A stretch of 64,000 bases of DNA from Hypholoma sublateritium FD-334 SS-4 (lineage: Eukaryota > Basidiomycota > Agaricomycetes > Agaricales > Strophariaceae). The position numbers were made by a program, and so were the translations under genes. Within the stretch, counting starts at the first letter, position 1, and every line of letters begins with the position of its first letter. The stretch covers positions 245,026-309,025 of the forward strand of contig KN817553.1 of assembly GCA_000827495.1 (NCBI GenBank). The letters are read 5' to 3'. Shown piece by piece: positions 12,106 to 23,407 of the stretch. A model generated the notes under the pieces. The model had not been told where the DNA came from. It did no database searches and worked only from the letters and a program-made list of their open reading frames with translations.

Positions 12106-13247
12106 ATGTCGACCACGTCTCCAGTCATCGCCGGCCCAATAACAGACCACTGCGCTCAGGGGGTTAAACACACTGGGGAGCCGGTGGGAAGGGTCGAAAC
12201 GATCGCTGGGGTCGAGACCTACATATCGGACCCTCCTGCGGGTACCCCGGGACCGAAGAAAGTGCTTCTGTACTTTGCGGACGTATTCAGTCCTCTTTTC
12301 ATTAACGCCAAGCTCTTGCAAGACTATTTCGCTTCCCATGGTGGGTAGTTCAGCGTTATCGGTCAACGCCTTGGTAGACTGATGGGATGGACAGGTTTTC
12401 ATGTGTTGGGACTTGATTATTTCTTCGGCGACCCAATTCAGAACCATTCGGACGACCCGGACTTTGATAGGGCGGCGTGGTTCACTAAGGTGCGAGGACT
12501 CGCCAAGGAGGCAACTCCAAAGTGGACAGAGGCAGTGCGAAAGATCTACGGTATGTTTACAGGGTGTATCTAGATATTTACTTACATCGTTCCAGGCGAG
12601 GATGTGAAATATGTGGCAGTCGGTACGAATCTTTGCGTACCGGTAAGTTGGGGATCTTTGTTAACCATGCGACAGGTTACTGCTTTGGTGGGCCATTTGC
12701 CTTGGAGATAGCGACAACCGACAACGTTGTAGCCGGTATGTTATTAACAACGTAGAGTTAAGTCTCAAATATCTTAAGCATGCAATCAAGCTGCATTTGC
12801 GCACCCCGCTGCTTTGAACGAAGACCATTTCAAACAAGTGAAAAGTACGCTTCCACGACCTTTCATTTAAGGCAGCATTAATTACCTCCTCTCTCTTAGA
12901 GCCTTTGCTCCTCTCCTGCGCAGGTAAGTCTGGTGCGATTGCCATGCCTGTCATATTCTGACCGGAATATTCAGAGACGGATGGATCTTTCCCAGCAGCA
13001 TCACGCCATCGCGCTGAAGAGATATTGGCTGAGATTAAGGCGACATACCACGTCCAGCTCTTCTCTGGTGTGTCGCACGGATTTGCCACACGCGGCGATC
13101 CCAACGTTGAGAATTCTCGTGCGTATCTCGGTCAGCTATCCAATCCTTTTTCTTTTCTTAAAAAATGCTTCGTCCGCAGGCTGGGCCAAGGAAGAATCGG
13201 CGAGGGGTGTTATTAATTGGTTCAAGAGGTTTACGGATACTTCCTGA
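12106..13247 (+). CDS. Dienelactone hydrolase family protein, copy 1
   Basis: Eight exons (12106-12340, 12395-12550, 12596-12622, 12676-12735, 12791-12844, 12900-12923, 12975-13118, 13180-13247) encode 255 residues, the usual DLH length. The alpha/beta hydrolase triad is present: nucleophile elbow GYCFGG (Cys), ETDGSFP (Asp) and GVSHGF (His). ETYISDPP and GLDYFFGD are typical of fungal DLH proteins. Family members open cyclic enol-lactones in aromatic catabolism, or hydrolyse other esters; the substrate here is unknown and no other aromatic-catabolism gene is adjacent. Exons of 27 and 24 bp make it easy to misannotate. Copies 2 and 3 downstream have the same exon plan. Confidence 0.92.
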
Positions 13248-13672
13248 CCACAAGACTGTATAATTTAAGAAAGTTGAAATGCAGATCACCCGATAATTCC
13301 ATGTCCACTCCCGTAAGCACAAGAAATTTCCAGGCATTCTAAATTGGTCTCGCGATGAGAATAGATTTCATGATAGTACCCACCTGCTTGATAGGCCGCT
13401 AGATTGTGTTATGCCTTCAACTTCGATATTCAGTTGCTTGTTCCCGTGCCCACATAGGATCCAATAATACACTCAATATCCCCAATCATTTGACAGGCAG
13501 CACAGGCCATAAGAACGCGTAACCCGGCACTGCGACAGAAGATGCAGTCTATCGCACCTTGCTCGGTTATGTTTCCGGCGACAATGTACATATACGAGAT
13601 TGGACACTCGATACTGGACGCAACCAAGCTCGCTGTGTTTTACACCCATTTTCCGACGCTGAGTTCAAGGCA

Positions 13673-14825
13673 ATGTCAGCTTCGACCGATTCTCCTCTTC
13701 TTGCCGGGCCGCTGGGGGATTGCTGTATCAAAGGCTTGAAGCACGAAGGCGAACCTGTCGGCCGAATCGAAACCATTGCTGGGTTCGAGACGTACATCTC
13801 TGACCCACCCGTTGGCACCACCGGAAGGAAGAAAGTTATTATCTACTTCGCGGACGTCTTCGGCCCTTTCTATATAAACGCTAAGCTTCTTCAAGATTAT
13901 TTTGCAAGCCACGGTATTTGTCAAATATTAGCAATTTGATCACTGCTCATAACTTTGGCCATCTATAAGGGTACACTGTCCTGGGGGTTGACTACTTCTT
14001 CGGAGATAACATTTCAAGCCACTTGGGGAAAGACGGATTCGAAATGCTGCCTTGGGCGATGGGCAAGTTCGAGAAGGCGCAGAAAGAAACGCCGAGATGG
14101 ATTGACGAAGTTCGAAAAATATATGGTATTTGATCTGCTTTACGCGTCATACGCCTCAGTGTTAACAACACTGTGCAAAGGCGAAGATGCTGCTTATTGT
14201 GCAATAGGTCAGCATATGGTATTATCTTTCTATTTGTTATGCACCGCTCATTTATCATCTTTCAGGATATTGCTTCGGCGGTCCATTCAGCATTGAGATA
14301 GCCGCAACTGACAAAGTCGTCGCAGGTACGTCGTCACGCTTACAATTTGACTTGTTATTCTCACTTCCAATGTAGCTGGATTTGCTCATCCGGGTAATAT
14401 AACTGAACAACATCTTCGAGACCTTAAAAGTAAATATTATATTCAATTGCGTGTCATTGCACATAAGTACTAACCGAATGATATCAGAACCATTTTTACT
14501 CTGTTGCGCAGGTATGTACTGTTCTTTTAACACCGGACTAATTCTCAAACACGATAACTGCAGAGACCGACCAGACGTTTCCGACTCCTGCTCGCCACAA
14601 GGCCGAGTTAATCTTAGCAGAAGTGAAGGCGACATATCATATTCAAGTATTTTCGGGAGTCGTCCATGGGTTTGCAACGAAAGGTGATATCACAGTGGAG
14701 AACAGTCGTAAGTGACCATGTGCATTTCTACTTGTACTGCTTATTGATATCGCATCCTTCAATCAGGTTGGGCCAAGGAGCAAGCTGCGCAGAGCGTGAT
14801 CAATTGGTTTAATCGATTTTCTTGA
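13673..14825 (+). CDS. Dienelactone hydrolase family protein, copy 2
   Basis: Tandem paralogue, starting 425 bp after copy 1 ends. Eight exons (13673-13913, 13970-14125, 14181-14207, 14266-14325, 14376-14429, 14488-14511, 14564-14707, 14767-14825) give 254 residues. The Cys nucleophile (GYCFGG), Asp (ETDQTFP) and His (GVVHGF) are kept, so it looks catalytically competent. Internal exon lengths 156, 27, 60, 54, 24 and 144 bp equal those of copy 1 exactly, whereas the introns have diverged, so the duplication is not recent. The start is the ATG before STDSPLLAGPLGDCC, which aligns with the starts of copies 1 and 3. No clear TATA box was seen. Confidence 0.9.
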
Positions 14826-15009
14826 AAACCATTGCGACATCACTGTCGTCCCCGATGATATGAGTTGGACCATGTTCCTCTCTGTGTATTCACGTAGTTT
14901 TAGATTTGTAGAGGTGTAAATTCGCATGAGGGTCGGACAAGACGAAATGGGTGCCATTGCGCGGGCTGTGCCATTTTGGGGGGACCTGAAGCACGAAATT
15001 TGAGTAAGG

Positions 15010-15140
15010 CGAATGACTTCACAATCCCGAACGCTTGTCAGAAAGCCGCGTCGATTTTGGCTGAAGTTAGTGCAATTTCTATGTCTTCAAATATTCTCGG
15101 GTGGGAGCGTTGCTATATGATACGCGGCAACATGGAGGCG
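15010..15140 (+). pseudogene. Decayed 3' fragment of a fourth DLH copy
   Basis: About 185 bp after copy 2 a short stretch still resembles exon 7 of the DLH genes. Translated it reads FTIPNACQKAASILAEV, comparable to the FPTPARHKAELILAEV segment of copy 2, followed by a GW...RGNMEAAD stretch where intact copies have GVVHGF...KGDITVEN. The catalytic His is lost and no flanking exons are seen. I take it as the relic of a further tandem duplication. Confidence 0.6.
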
Positions 15141-15429
15141 GCAGATTTTCAGGGTACTTCCCAACTATCAAATCTATATGTCATTCTGCGTCGCTGGGGG
15201 AAAAAATGCACTTATTGCAGATATTAATTTCCAATTTGTTTCTTGTGCATTCTTTCTTATGTGGTGTAGAGGGGATCCTTTCTCAGGACGTCGATTTCGT
15301 GCGGAGGGGCCGACGTGCTCCAGAATTGTTTCGCTTTGGAGTTTCACGTTGGCGTTGGTAAGAATACATACTGTGACGAAAAGAGATTTGTACGCGCCCG
15401 CAAACGCCATAGGCATGTATAAAAGACTC

Positions 15430-15648
15430 GACCGCTATCTGACTGCGATGTCGCCAAAGCCTATGGTGAGGGTGAGGTTGGCAGAGGATGTATCGATTAA
15501 TAGTCAGGGAACACGGTAGTGAAGACTCACACCTACGCAGCTGGCACGCCTCGCGGATGGAGAATCTCGCTGTTTTGGGGCCTGTCCATCCGAGTCGTTT
15601 CATTCGTTCGCTAGGTGCTTTCCACACATCGGTGAGCGGGAATTTCAA
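15430..15648 (-). pseudogene. Possible K+ channel pore relic
   Basis: On the minus strand near 15445-15480 the frame reads LTLTIGFGDIAV, matching the TIGFGD selectivity filter of two-pore (TOK/TWIK-type) potassium channels. Directly after, the frame meets TAG; a one-base shift would restore DSGRVF, which resembles the residues that follow this pore in fungal channels. Upstream, at 15648-15540, is the open stretch MKFPLTDVWKAPSERMKRLGW, which I cannot place in the channel. No intact channel gene can be built, so if real this is a broken remnant. The identification rests on one short motif. Confidence 0.3.
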
Positions 15649-15660
15649 GTTGGGGTAGCG

Positions 15661-17643
15661 CCTTGGCTGTTACATTCCGAAAAAATGTAAGTAGGACAGG
15701 ATTCTAGCTTCGTAGAAGAGGGAATGAATTTAACTGCGAATGAAACTTTTAAGAGAGATTTGGCGTCCGCGGCTGCAGCGTGATCCAAGAGACGAGGGCA
15801 GTCCGAGTGTCGGTATTTTGAATTTGGCTGGTTGAGGTTTTCTGATTTGAATCACCGCGTGCGCACGCTCCTTCCTTCCTGCCTGCGCTCCCCGCTCCCT
15901 GCCTCTTACCTACCTATGTTATTCGTATAATTCTTTTTCGAAACAAATCTTCAGCAAATCCCGCCGATGGAGACTCGTAAATCACTCACATGCAGACGAT
16001 GGATATTCAGTCGCGACGAAGTGGCATTGAAGATTGAAGACTCGACGTGAAACCTTCGCGTCGCAAGGCCTCTTCACGACAAACCACGCGGCCATAATGC
16101 TGCTGGATATTGAAGGGCTGAGGAGGCGGGGCTGTGGCTCAGAGAGGATATCAGGTGGCTTCTTGTCAAGGGTGGATGTCTTGACGGATAGTAATTCTGG
16201 TGCGCTTTTTGTTCACATTTCTTCTGCTAATTCGAATCCAACCCCGGAAGTCGCCCTCAAAAACAGTCAATCACTCTCTTGAGAAAGCCAAGTGATTCGC
16301 ATCCACCCTCCACAGCAGATATTATATCATAGCACCAGCTCAAGTTTGCTTATGACCCAAGCGAGCCACCTCATTCAGCAAACGACACAGTCCACAGTCT
16401 ACTCAGCAAATGTAGATTTTCTGTCATTCTTTTCTCTTCTGGGCCAGCCTTTGTCCTGGATGGCTCTCGACTGGGATTGCAGCGCCATCAACCGTTCTTT
16501 ACCGTCGAACAGTGTCTCCAAAAAAACCGCTGGTATCTGTCCTCTCCAGCCTTGACGGTTGGCCCTAAGCGCTAAGCTCTCGTAGAGGCACCGGGAAAAA
16601 ATAGGTACCGCCGACAATCATCTACATTTGGTGCTGCCGACGATCATCTATATCTTCTGGAGGCAAATAGACTCTTCGGGTCCGCCTTACACCCAAAACT
16701 GGAGGCTCGGGTGCGCAGGAGGGTGCTTGTCGACTCTTCGGCTCCAGTCAAAAAAATGCGGGCGCAAAAGACTGCCATTACAATCGCACAAAGAGGGGAA
16801 ACAACAAATGAATCTATGGCATCTTTACGCCCTCTCCTTGTCTTCCTGTTGGGCGAGCGTCGTTACTCCAATACCGTGACAGTGACACTCTATGTGACCG
16901 TGACTATGGATCTCCAGCGGGGACGGCAGCAACCAAGGCAGATGGGTGCCCCCCAGAAGGCTGGACTAGGTGTAAACAAGGCCCAAGAATAATGTGCTCT
17001 GAAAGAATATCCAGCATCTATCCCAAGTTTCTGGCGGCGTAACTGGTCGATATAATGACAGTCGTTCTATCGGTTGGGTGGTTGACTCGAAAAGGGCTGG
17101 GTCAAGCATCACCAGCCTCTTGACTTGGTTCTGGGAGATTATCGGAAGCAGACAATACTCTTGCAGCTGACACCGGAGATTGTGCAGTATTTGAACGGAA
17201 TAAACAGAATCAAGCGGCCGAGAATACAAGAAATCGCCATAACATGGTGTTCAGTGTCGTCAAGGATAGGCTCGCGTTCATAGAAAGGTACCGCTGGCTC
17301 TCTTCTGGTTTCGCATTGTCGTTGACAAACGAAGTCATTTTTAGGGAAAGGGAAGTATTGAAAGACGAGGAAATGCTGATAAATAGAGGTGGTGGGCACC
17401 ATGTACATGCGTTGACAATTGACCTATTCACCACATGAGCGCCCATGTTCATTCCTGAAAACGACACACCTCGTACGCCCATATTTCCACCCTTCTAGTT
17501 CTCTCCAGCTCGGGCCCTTTTGCTCAGGAACTGACGAGCCAGGTTCATAACTGTCTTTGCTATGCCAGATACTCCAGAAAGGAAACCCATGCCATCAGCA
17601 GAATTTTTCGGCGAGGTCGACCGAGCGCCGTCTGAATTCGGCG
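15661..17643. other. Intergenic, no gene recognised
   Basis: About 2 kb with only short unrelated frames and no recognisable protein motif. The right end forms the upstream region of the candidate small gene at 17828. Confidence 0.45.
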
Positions 17644-17650
17644 TATAAAA
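17644..17650 (+). promoter_or_regulatory. TATA box of candidate small gene
   Basis: TATAAAA followed by a pyrimidine-rich leader (TTTTTTCTGCC, TTTTTC, CTCCTC) running to the ATG at 17828, as in well-expressed fungal genes. Confidence 0.4.
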
Positions 17651-17827
17651 CGCACTCGCGGTCCTTTTTTTCTGCCAGTTTCTGTTGCTTTCGCTTTTTC
17701 ACGCTCCTTCACCTCCTCTTTGCTTCTGCACCCACATCACCAACATTCTACACCTCACCGTAACACCGCTGGCCGTGCAAAGTCTGCTCGGTCTCGCTCT
17801 CATTGTCTTCCTCGTCGTTTTCTCTTT

Positions 17828-18178
17828 ATGTCAGATCGGCCGGCCGTTCCACCGACGATGTCGACTGCACACAAGACTCTCGTTATGAACACGCAACCGC
17901 AAGCCAGAAACGGGGCGAACGGCTCGTCCTCGTTAAGTACCCACGTCGTCCTCCCCAACATTGCCCTGCCGTCGCGTCCAAGCCCATTCAGCCCATGGGC
18001 CATGTCACCAAAACCACCAATCTACAAAGTGCGCACCTTCTTTGGCCTTCTTCTGAGCGTCGATCTAACTCTTCCTCCTCGGTGTTCTCATCTTCGACAG
18101 CCAACGGTGTGCACTCGATACGACATGCCGTTCGTTTATACTAACGCCACGGCCGGGGTCAGTGCAGCCGCCGAATAG
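17828..18178 (+). CDS. Candidate small protein, unknown
   Basis: A 116-residue frame with a good context: TATAAAA about 180 bp upstream and a CT-rich leader. The N-terminal half is rich in Ser, Pro and Asn (SSSLSTHVVLPNIALPSRP, SPFSPWAMSPKPP) and the middle has a short hydrophobic stretch, RTFFGLLLSV. I recognise no domain. An intron near 18030-18100 is possible: another frame there reads FSSSTANGVHSIRHAVR, so the true C terminus may differ. It could also be the 5' exon of a longer transcript. Confidence 0.3.
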   Translation: MSDRPAVPPTMSTAHKTLVMNTQPQARNGANGSSSLSTHVVLPNIALPSRPSPFSPWAMSPKPPIYKVRTFFGLLLSVDLTLPPRCSHLRQPTVCTRYDMPFVYTNATAGVSAAAE

Positions 18179-19540
18179 AGAGTTCGCGCACACGCCTAAT
18201 TTTAATCTTAGCTCGCTGCTCATCAGCATCAGCATCAGACGGTCACTTCCGGTGGCGGGTTTTCTCTGCGTAAATTTGGCGCGGTGAAGTGGATGCGGCG
18301 GGCCTTGTCGGTCTGTTGACGTGTTCTTCACACTGTACTTATGTTGAATGTTCTGACTTGTGTCGATGAATAGCGAGGCGCTGCAAAACTTCGCCGAAAG
18401 TTGGATACCGTTGTTAAAAGTCTGTCGAACGTCTGCAATCTCCACCACCGCTAGGTGCAAAAATCATGATTTTCGCATCGTATGTTTTAAGATCACCTCA
18501 CCACCAAATGCTGGCTGACGTTTCGTTAGGTTCTCTGTATCTCGCTTTCGGTGTCATATATTGTTCTTCGCCACCCTTAGGAGCTCTTTCCTTGTACATT
18601 CCTAGGTGTGCTGTTTCATAGTCGCTTTTTATTGGTTTCTTCTTGTCATTGGACGTCTTGGTGTTCCGTTCTACCCGCTATTTTTTTTTGCTTGTTTTGC
18701 CGCAGGTCATAGCTAATCTGCTACTTACTTTCAAGTTTAACTCGTTCTAAACATCCACACTCCCTAAAAGCGTAATTCTCTTCTCGAAAATGTATCATAA
18801 CCACTTATCACGCTGTTTCTTTATTGTATCTTGACCATTGTGGGATTGCGGCTCCTCAGAGCTTTCGGACTCTTTGCGCCTGTCGATCACACATCTTGCA
18901 CAATATATTGATGACCTTGAGGCCTTCCAAGTCTTCCCGCTTTGAGGGCTTGCAATCACACATAATCATGATCGGGCACTGATAGCTCTTGAAGACTCTC
19001 CGTCTTGCGGTTGCTTGCTGCCAACTGCTTGAGGATTCAAATGCACACATGTTAAGAAAGACATAAATTGAATTCAAATGGTGACTTGTTTCTGTCAATG
19101 GCGAACGAAAAAGAACCAAAAAAGAACGATACTTAGAGGACCGAGGGTTGCTAGGTGGAGTGAGCGTAGTGAAGAAAGGGTGCGTGAGAGATTCCTGCAG
19201 ACTGAGCGGATGACAAAAGCTCGACAAAAGCGCGTGCCTATTGCCAGGTCGGCCGCGAGGTGATGGGAGGCAAATAAGGGCATACTATCTATTTTTGAAT
19301 TAATAGTGTACGAAGTGGTCATGGTTCGTAAAAACGAACTTCTATATTTTCACCTCTCTCGATTTTGTCTCCATCCATGAACAAAGTAACGATATGCGCC
19401 CCAAGTATACTGACTTCACGTTGGGCGTACTGAGTGCCTGCTGAAGCCGGCCCGGGTCCCGTTCCCACCTGGATGATTGACCTAATTTAGACGGCCGGAG
19501 CTACATGATATGCACGCCAGGTTTCCTCTCGACCACGACC
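18179..19540. other. Intergenic, no gene recognised
   Basis: T-rich and mixed sequence without a convincing gene. The right end is the promoter region of the E2 acyltransferase gene. Confidence 0.45.
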
Positions 19541-21205
19541 ATGATCGTTCGACCTCTGCGGCGACTTCTACAGCGTTCGAAACCCATCTCCTACTTTCAT
19601 TCGACTTCAACTTCTTGGGCTTCGAGGAAGGTGATTCAAAAATTCAAACTCGCTGACATTGGAGAGGGCATAACGGAGTGCGAGGTCGTGAAATGGTGCG
19701 TGCAATGCTCCGGCCGGAGAGATCTACAGGTTTTGACTAGATTACGAAGGAGTGTTAAGGTCCATGGTACAGTACAGGCCTTTGACGCGTTATGCGAGGT
19801 GCAGAGTGACAAGGCGAGCGTCGAGATCACCAGCCCATTCGATGGAGTCGTCACGGAACTTCTTGTAAAGGAAGGGGAAATCGCGAAAGTGGGTTCAGGG
19901 CTATGTCTGATCGAGGTGGACGAAGAAATACTGGATGAGATTGACCCTGCTGTGGTCGATCCGGCTAACCTTCCTCAAGTACCTGCTACAGAGTCTCAAC
20001 CGCGGGAGTCGCCTGTGCCACCGGGCGGAGCTTCCCAGACGCGTGGCTTGCACCCACTCGACCCCCAAAATGTGACTGACCCGGGCGCGCTTCGAGGAGA
20101 TAACGTTTTTGCCGCGCCTTCCGTGAGGCATTTCGCGCGACAGAACGGTATCACCCTGGGATTACTGGTGCCAGGAAGCGGTAAAAATGGGCGAATCGAG
20201 AAACGCGACGTAGAAGCCGCCCTAGCCAAGGAATATGCAAGGGAATCTACAAAGAAACACCCAACCATTGAGCAAGACGAGGATGTCAATGTGGAACTGG
20301 GTAGAACTCGCTACGGAATGTGGAAAGCGATGACGAAGGTAAGAATTCATCTACGAAGATCCGAGCTTCTCTGATTCTTCAATACAGAGCCTCGAAATAC
20401 CTCATTTCGGGTGGGTTATTTTCTCCGTTTACAGAGCTAGACTCATTTTCAAAACAGATATTCAACAACGTTGGATCTCACTGAACTACACAATATGCTT
20501 CCTTCACTAAATACCCATATACCTCGGCATTATCTACCTGAAGCTTCGCGGCCGATGACTTTTCAGGCTGTGAACCCATCATCTCTTTACGCTGCACCCA
20601 CCTTAAACATCCCGGAGACGCAACAGTATACACGCCTAACTTACCTCCCTATCCTCCTCAAAACACTATCCCGAGCCATGCACGAATGGCCAATCTTCCG
20701 CAGCTCCATAGTCCTTTCACCTGACTCCCCAAAACCTTCCTTGACGATACGCCCAACCGCCGACATTAGTGTTGCGCTCTCGACGCCTACCGGGCTCTAC
20801 ACACCCACGATCCAGAACGTCGACGCGCACAGCGTATATTCGCTTTCCGGGCAGCTCAAGCATCTCTCCCATCTGGGCCGTCAAACACCCTGCGCGCTCA
20901 CACCGCAGGAGATGCCGAAGCGCGGCGGAACGATCACCGTGTCGAATGTGGGCGCTATTGGTGCAGGGGACTTCGCGTCGCCGGTGCTGGTACCAGGAGG
21001 CGGTGTGGCTATTGTCGCACTGGGCAGGGCCAAGTGGGTATGGGACGTGGACAGAGGGGATGGCAAAGGTGAGAGGAGGCTCAAGATGGGAATCAGCTGG
21101 AGCGGGGACCACCGAGTCGTGGAGGGGGCGGAGCTGGCGGCATTCGTGGAGTGTTGGAGGGGGTACGTTGAGGTTCCGACAAGGCTCGTTGGAGAAGGTA
21201 TTTGA
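19541..21205 (+). CDS. Branched-chain keto acid dehydrogenase E2
   Basis: Lipoamide acyltransferase core of the mitochondrial branched-chain 2-oxoacid dehydrogenase, moving acyl groups from E1 to CoA in Val/Leu/Ile breakdown. Four exons (19541-19695, 19750-20338, 20388-20410, 20458-21205; the third is a 23-bp microexon) give 504 residues. In order: a basic presequence (MIVRPLRRLLQRSKP, SYFHSTSTSWASRK); a lipoyl domain with EVQSDKASVEITSPFDG; a peripheral-subunit-binding domain (APSVRHFARQNGITLGLLVPGSGKNGRI as two runs); and the catalytic domain with SNVGAIGAG and DHRVVEGAEL, whose His is the active-site base. The usual DHRxxDG has Glu for Asp here. An ATG at 19505 is 36 bases upstream; 19541 starts at the basic leader. 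DLH copy 3 follows by 385 bp. Confidence 0.92.
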
Positions 21206-21448
21206 TGCGAGACCAAATTTGAACTCCATCGTCGTATGAACTTTTGTATGTGCTGTATATCTATTTTTATTTTTCTTTGACACAATTGTATAGGCGAAAT
21301 TCAAGCTTGAATCTAACGACGTTCGCTCACGCAACCAAAGCTGAGAATTAGTTAATTCCTCTTCCGCAAGAAGGTAGTATATTTTATCCGCCCTCTTCTG
21401 CAATGGCCTTTCAAACGAGGTGCATCTTCAGCGTCATGCGGTCAATGA

Positions 21449-21456
21449 TATAAATA
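21449..21456 (+). promoter_or_regulatory. TATA box of DLH copy 3
   Basis: TATAAATA lies 135 bases before the ATG at 21591. Confidence 0.5.
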
Positions 21457-21590
21457 CTAGGCTCTCACCAGACTTTTTTCAGGACGCCAATAATAGTGAT
21501 TCTCACTGAATAGCTATCTCCCAGGCCCTTCCCTTAAATACGGGGTTCCCCCACACGAAAGGGATTTGCCAGTTAGGCACACGGCTTATC

Positions 21591-22746
21591 ATGGCGACGT
21601 CAACCACATCTCCCCTTCTCGCAGGTACTTTCGGGGACTGCTGTTTTTCTGCTAGCGTCAAACACGAGGGAGACCCAGTTGGGCGGGTTGATACTATCGC
21701 GGGCTTCCAGACATACGTCTCCGACCCACCAGTTTCCACGACTGGCCCCAAGAAGGTCGTGTTATACCTTTCCGACGTCTATGGTCCATTCCTCGACTCG
21801 ATCAAACTTCTTCAAGATTTCTATGCATCGAATGGTACGAGATTACATAGAGTTATTGTTTTGTTACTGAATTTCTGACAGGCTTCTATGTTTTGGGCGT
21901 TGACTATTTCTTTGGCGAATATATCAGTCAGCATGAGCACACTCCCGGGTTTGATCGAACCCAATGGGCCGAGAACAAGCTGAAATATGCTCTGGGCGTT
22001 ACTGATAAGTGGATAGACGCAGTAAGAACGCTTCATGGTAGGTATTCACAGCTGTTTGGGTCTCATTTACTGAGTGGTAATCGATTTTAATAGGACAAGA
22101 CGCAAAATATTTTGCTGTTGGTTAGTTGTTACGTTCTCTGAAATACAAGTGTGCCGATTTCAGACTAACCCGAATTCAGGATACTGCTTTGGCGGTCCAT
22201 TCACTATGAACCTGGCTGCTACCGATAAAATCACTGCTGGTAAGGTCTCTCTATTGTGAAATGACTTCGTTCTAATCAATATATCGTTAGCCGCGTTCGC
22301 TCATCCTGCTTTCCTGAGCGAGGACCATTTCAAAAATGTGAAATGTAGGTTTTCCCCTCGCCTTCAACTCGCCTTACGTGCTAATAACCTAATGGGTACA
22401 TTAGGCCCATTGCTGATGTCCTGTGCGGGTGAGTTCCACTTCGCGACAAGATTATACCTTCCATTGATAGCTCGGCACACCGTTAGAAACTGATCACACC
22501 TTCCCTACGTCTGCTCGCCACCGCGCCGAGGATATTCTGGCAGAAATCAAAGCGACCTACCATGTCCAGGTATTCTCTGGTGTTCTCCACGGATTCACGC
22601 GGGGAGACAAAACTGTTGAGAATATCCGTGAGATTGACATTTACTTTATTTTTGTGAGGTTATTAAACGCTCGAATTTTAGGCTGGGCCCGAGAACAATC
22701 CGCGCAGAGTGTGATGACTTGGTTCAACCGATTTGCACAGACCTAA
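21591..22746 (+). CDS. Dienelactone hydrolase family protein, copy 3
   Basis: Third paralogue, 6.8 kb from copy 2 with the E2 acyltransferase gene between. Eight exons (21591-21834, 21882-22037, 22093-22119, 22180-22239, 22291-22344, 22405-22428, 22487-22627, 22682-22746) encode 256 residues. The triad is present: GYCFGG, ETDHTFP and GVLHGF. Exons 2-6 have the same lengths as in copies 1 and 2; exon 7 is one codon shorter. An extra codon near the start gives SASVKHEGDP where copy 2 has KGLKHEGEP. The family hydrolyses dienelactones or related esters in the cytosol; the substrate is not deducible. Confidence 0.91.
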
Positions 22747-23380
22747 ATTAGCATGGTCCCTTTTTACGCCGAATCTGCCACCTGGTTCCTTTGTGTGCTG
22801 AGTTGTACGAAGTTTGATCTCGATTTACTACGAAAAATATTATTAGCAACTACATACCGTGAAACATGAACTATCAGATAATGTCTACTATAATATCTCC
22901 TACCGTTTCAGCCAGGCTGAGTGAAATCGTGGTAGCGAAAGGTTCACGAAGCTTATTTCACGACGTTGGCCCTTTGTCCGATGATTGCACTTGTTATGCA
23001 CATAAGTATATTTATAAAAGTACTTCGGCCACTTTTGGAGCCTATGGCCCGACTCCTATTCACATAGTACGCACGCCGCAACACTGGGAAACCTGACTTT
23101 CCAGCTTCTCAGTGCAGTAGAGTGCAGTGGTTTTGGGAATTATGGTCCAGGATCCTGAGCAACTTCTGCGTGCAGCACATTGAGCCACTGAGTGGCGCGA
23201 TTGCCATAGCAAACTAGGCCACATTGGCTAAAGGCGGACGACCGATGGGGTTACTCACCATTGTTTCCCACTACAAACAGTGGATCACCATGGACCGCCT
23301 TGGATCATTAACTGTGCGTTAGAGCCATATCGAACTGTGGTGGCAGTCGCGCGAGGCATGCCACTATACATGCGCAACGG
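22747..23380. other. Intergenic, no gene recognised
   Basis: Short frames only. The last bases hold TATAAGA at 23381, a probable TATA box of the next gene. Confidence 0.45.
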
Positions 23381-23407
23381 TATAAGACGCGGCGGGCCCG
23401 AATCCCA

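Noticed and set aside
22866..23096. Small frame after DLH copy 3 as a possible DLH relic
   Set aside because: Compared with DLH exons 1 and 7 no aligned motif was found.
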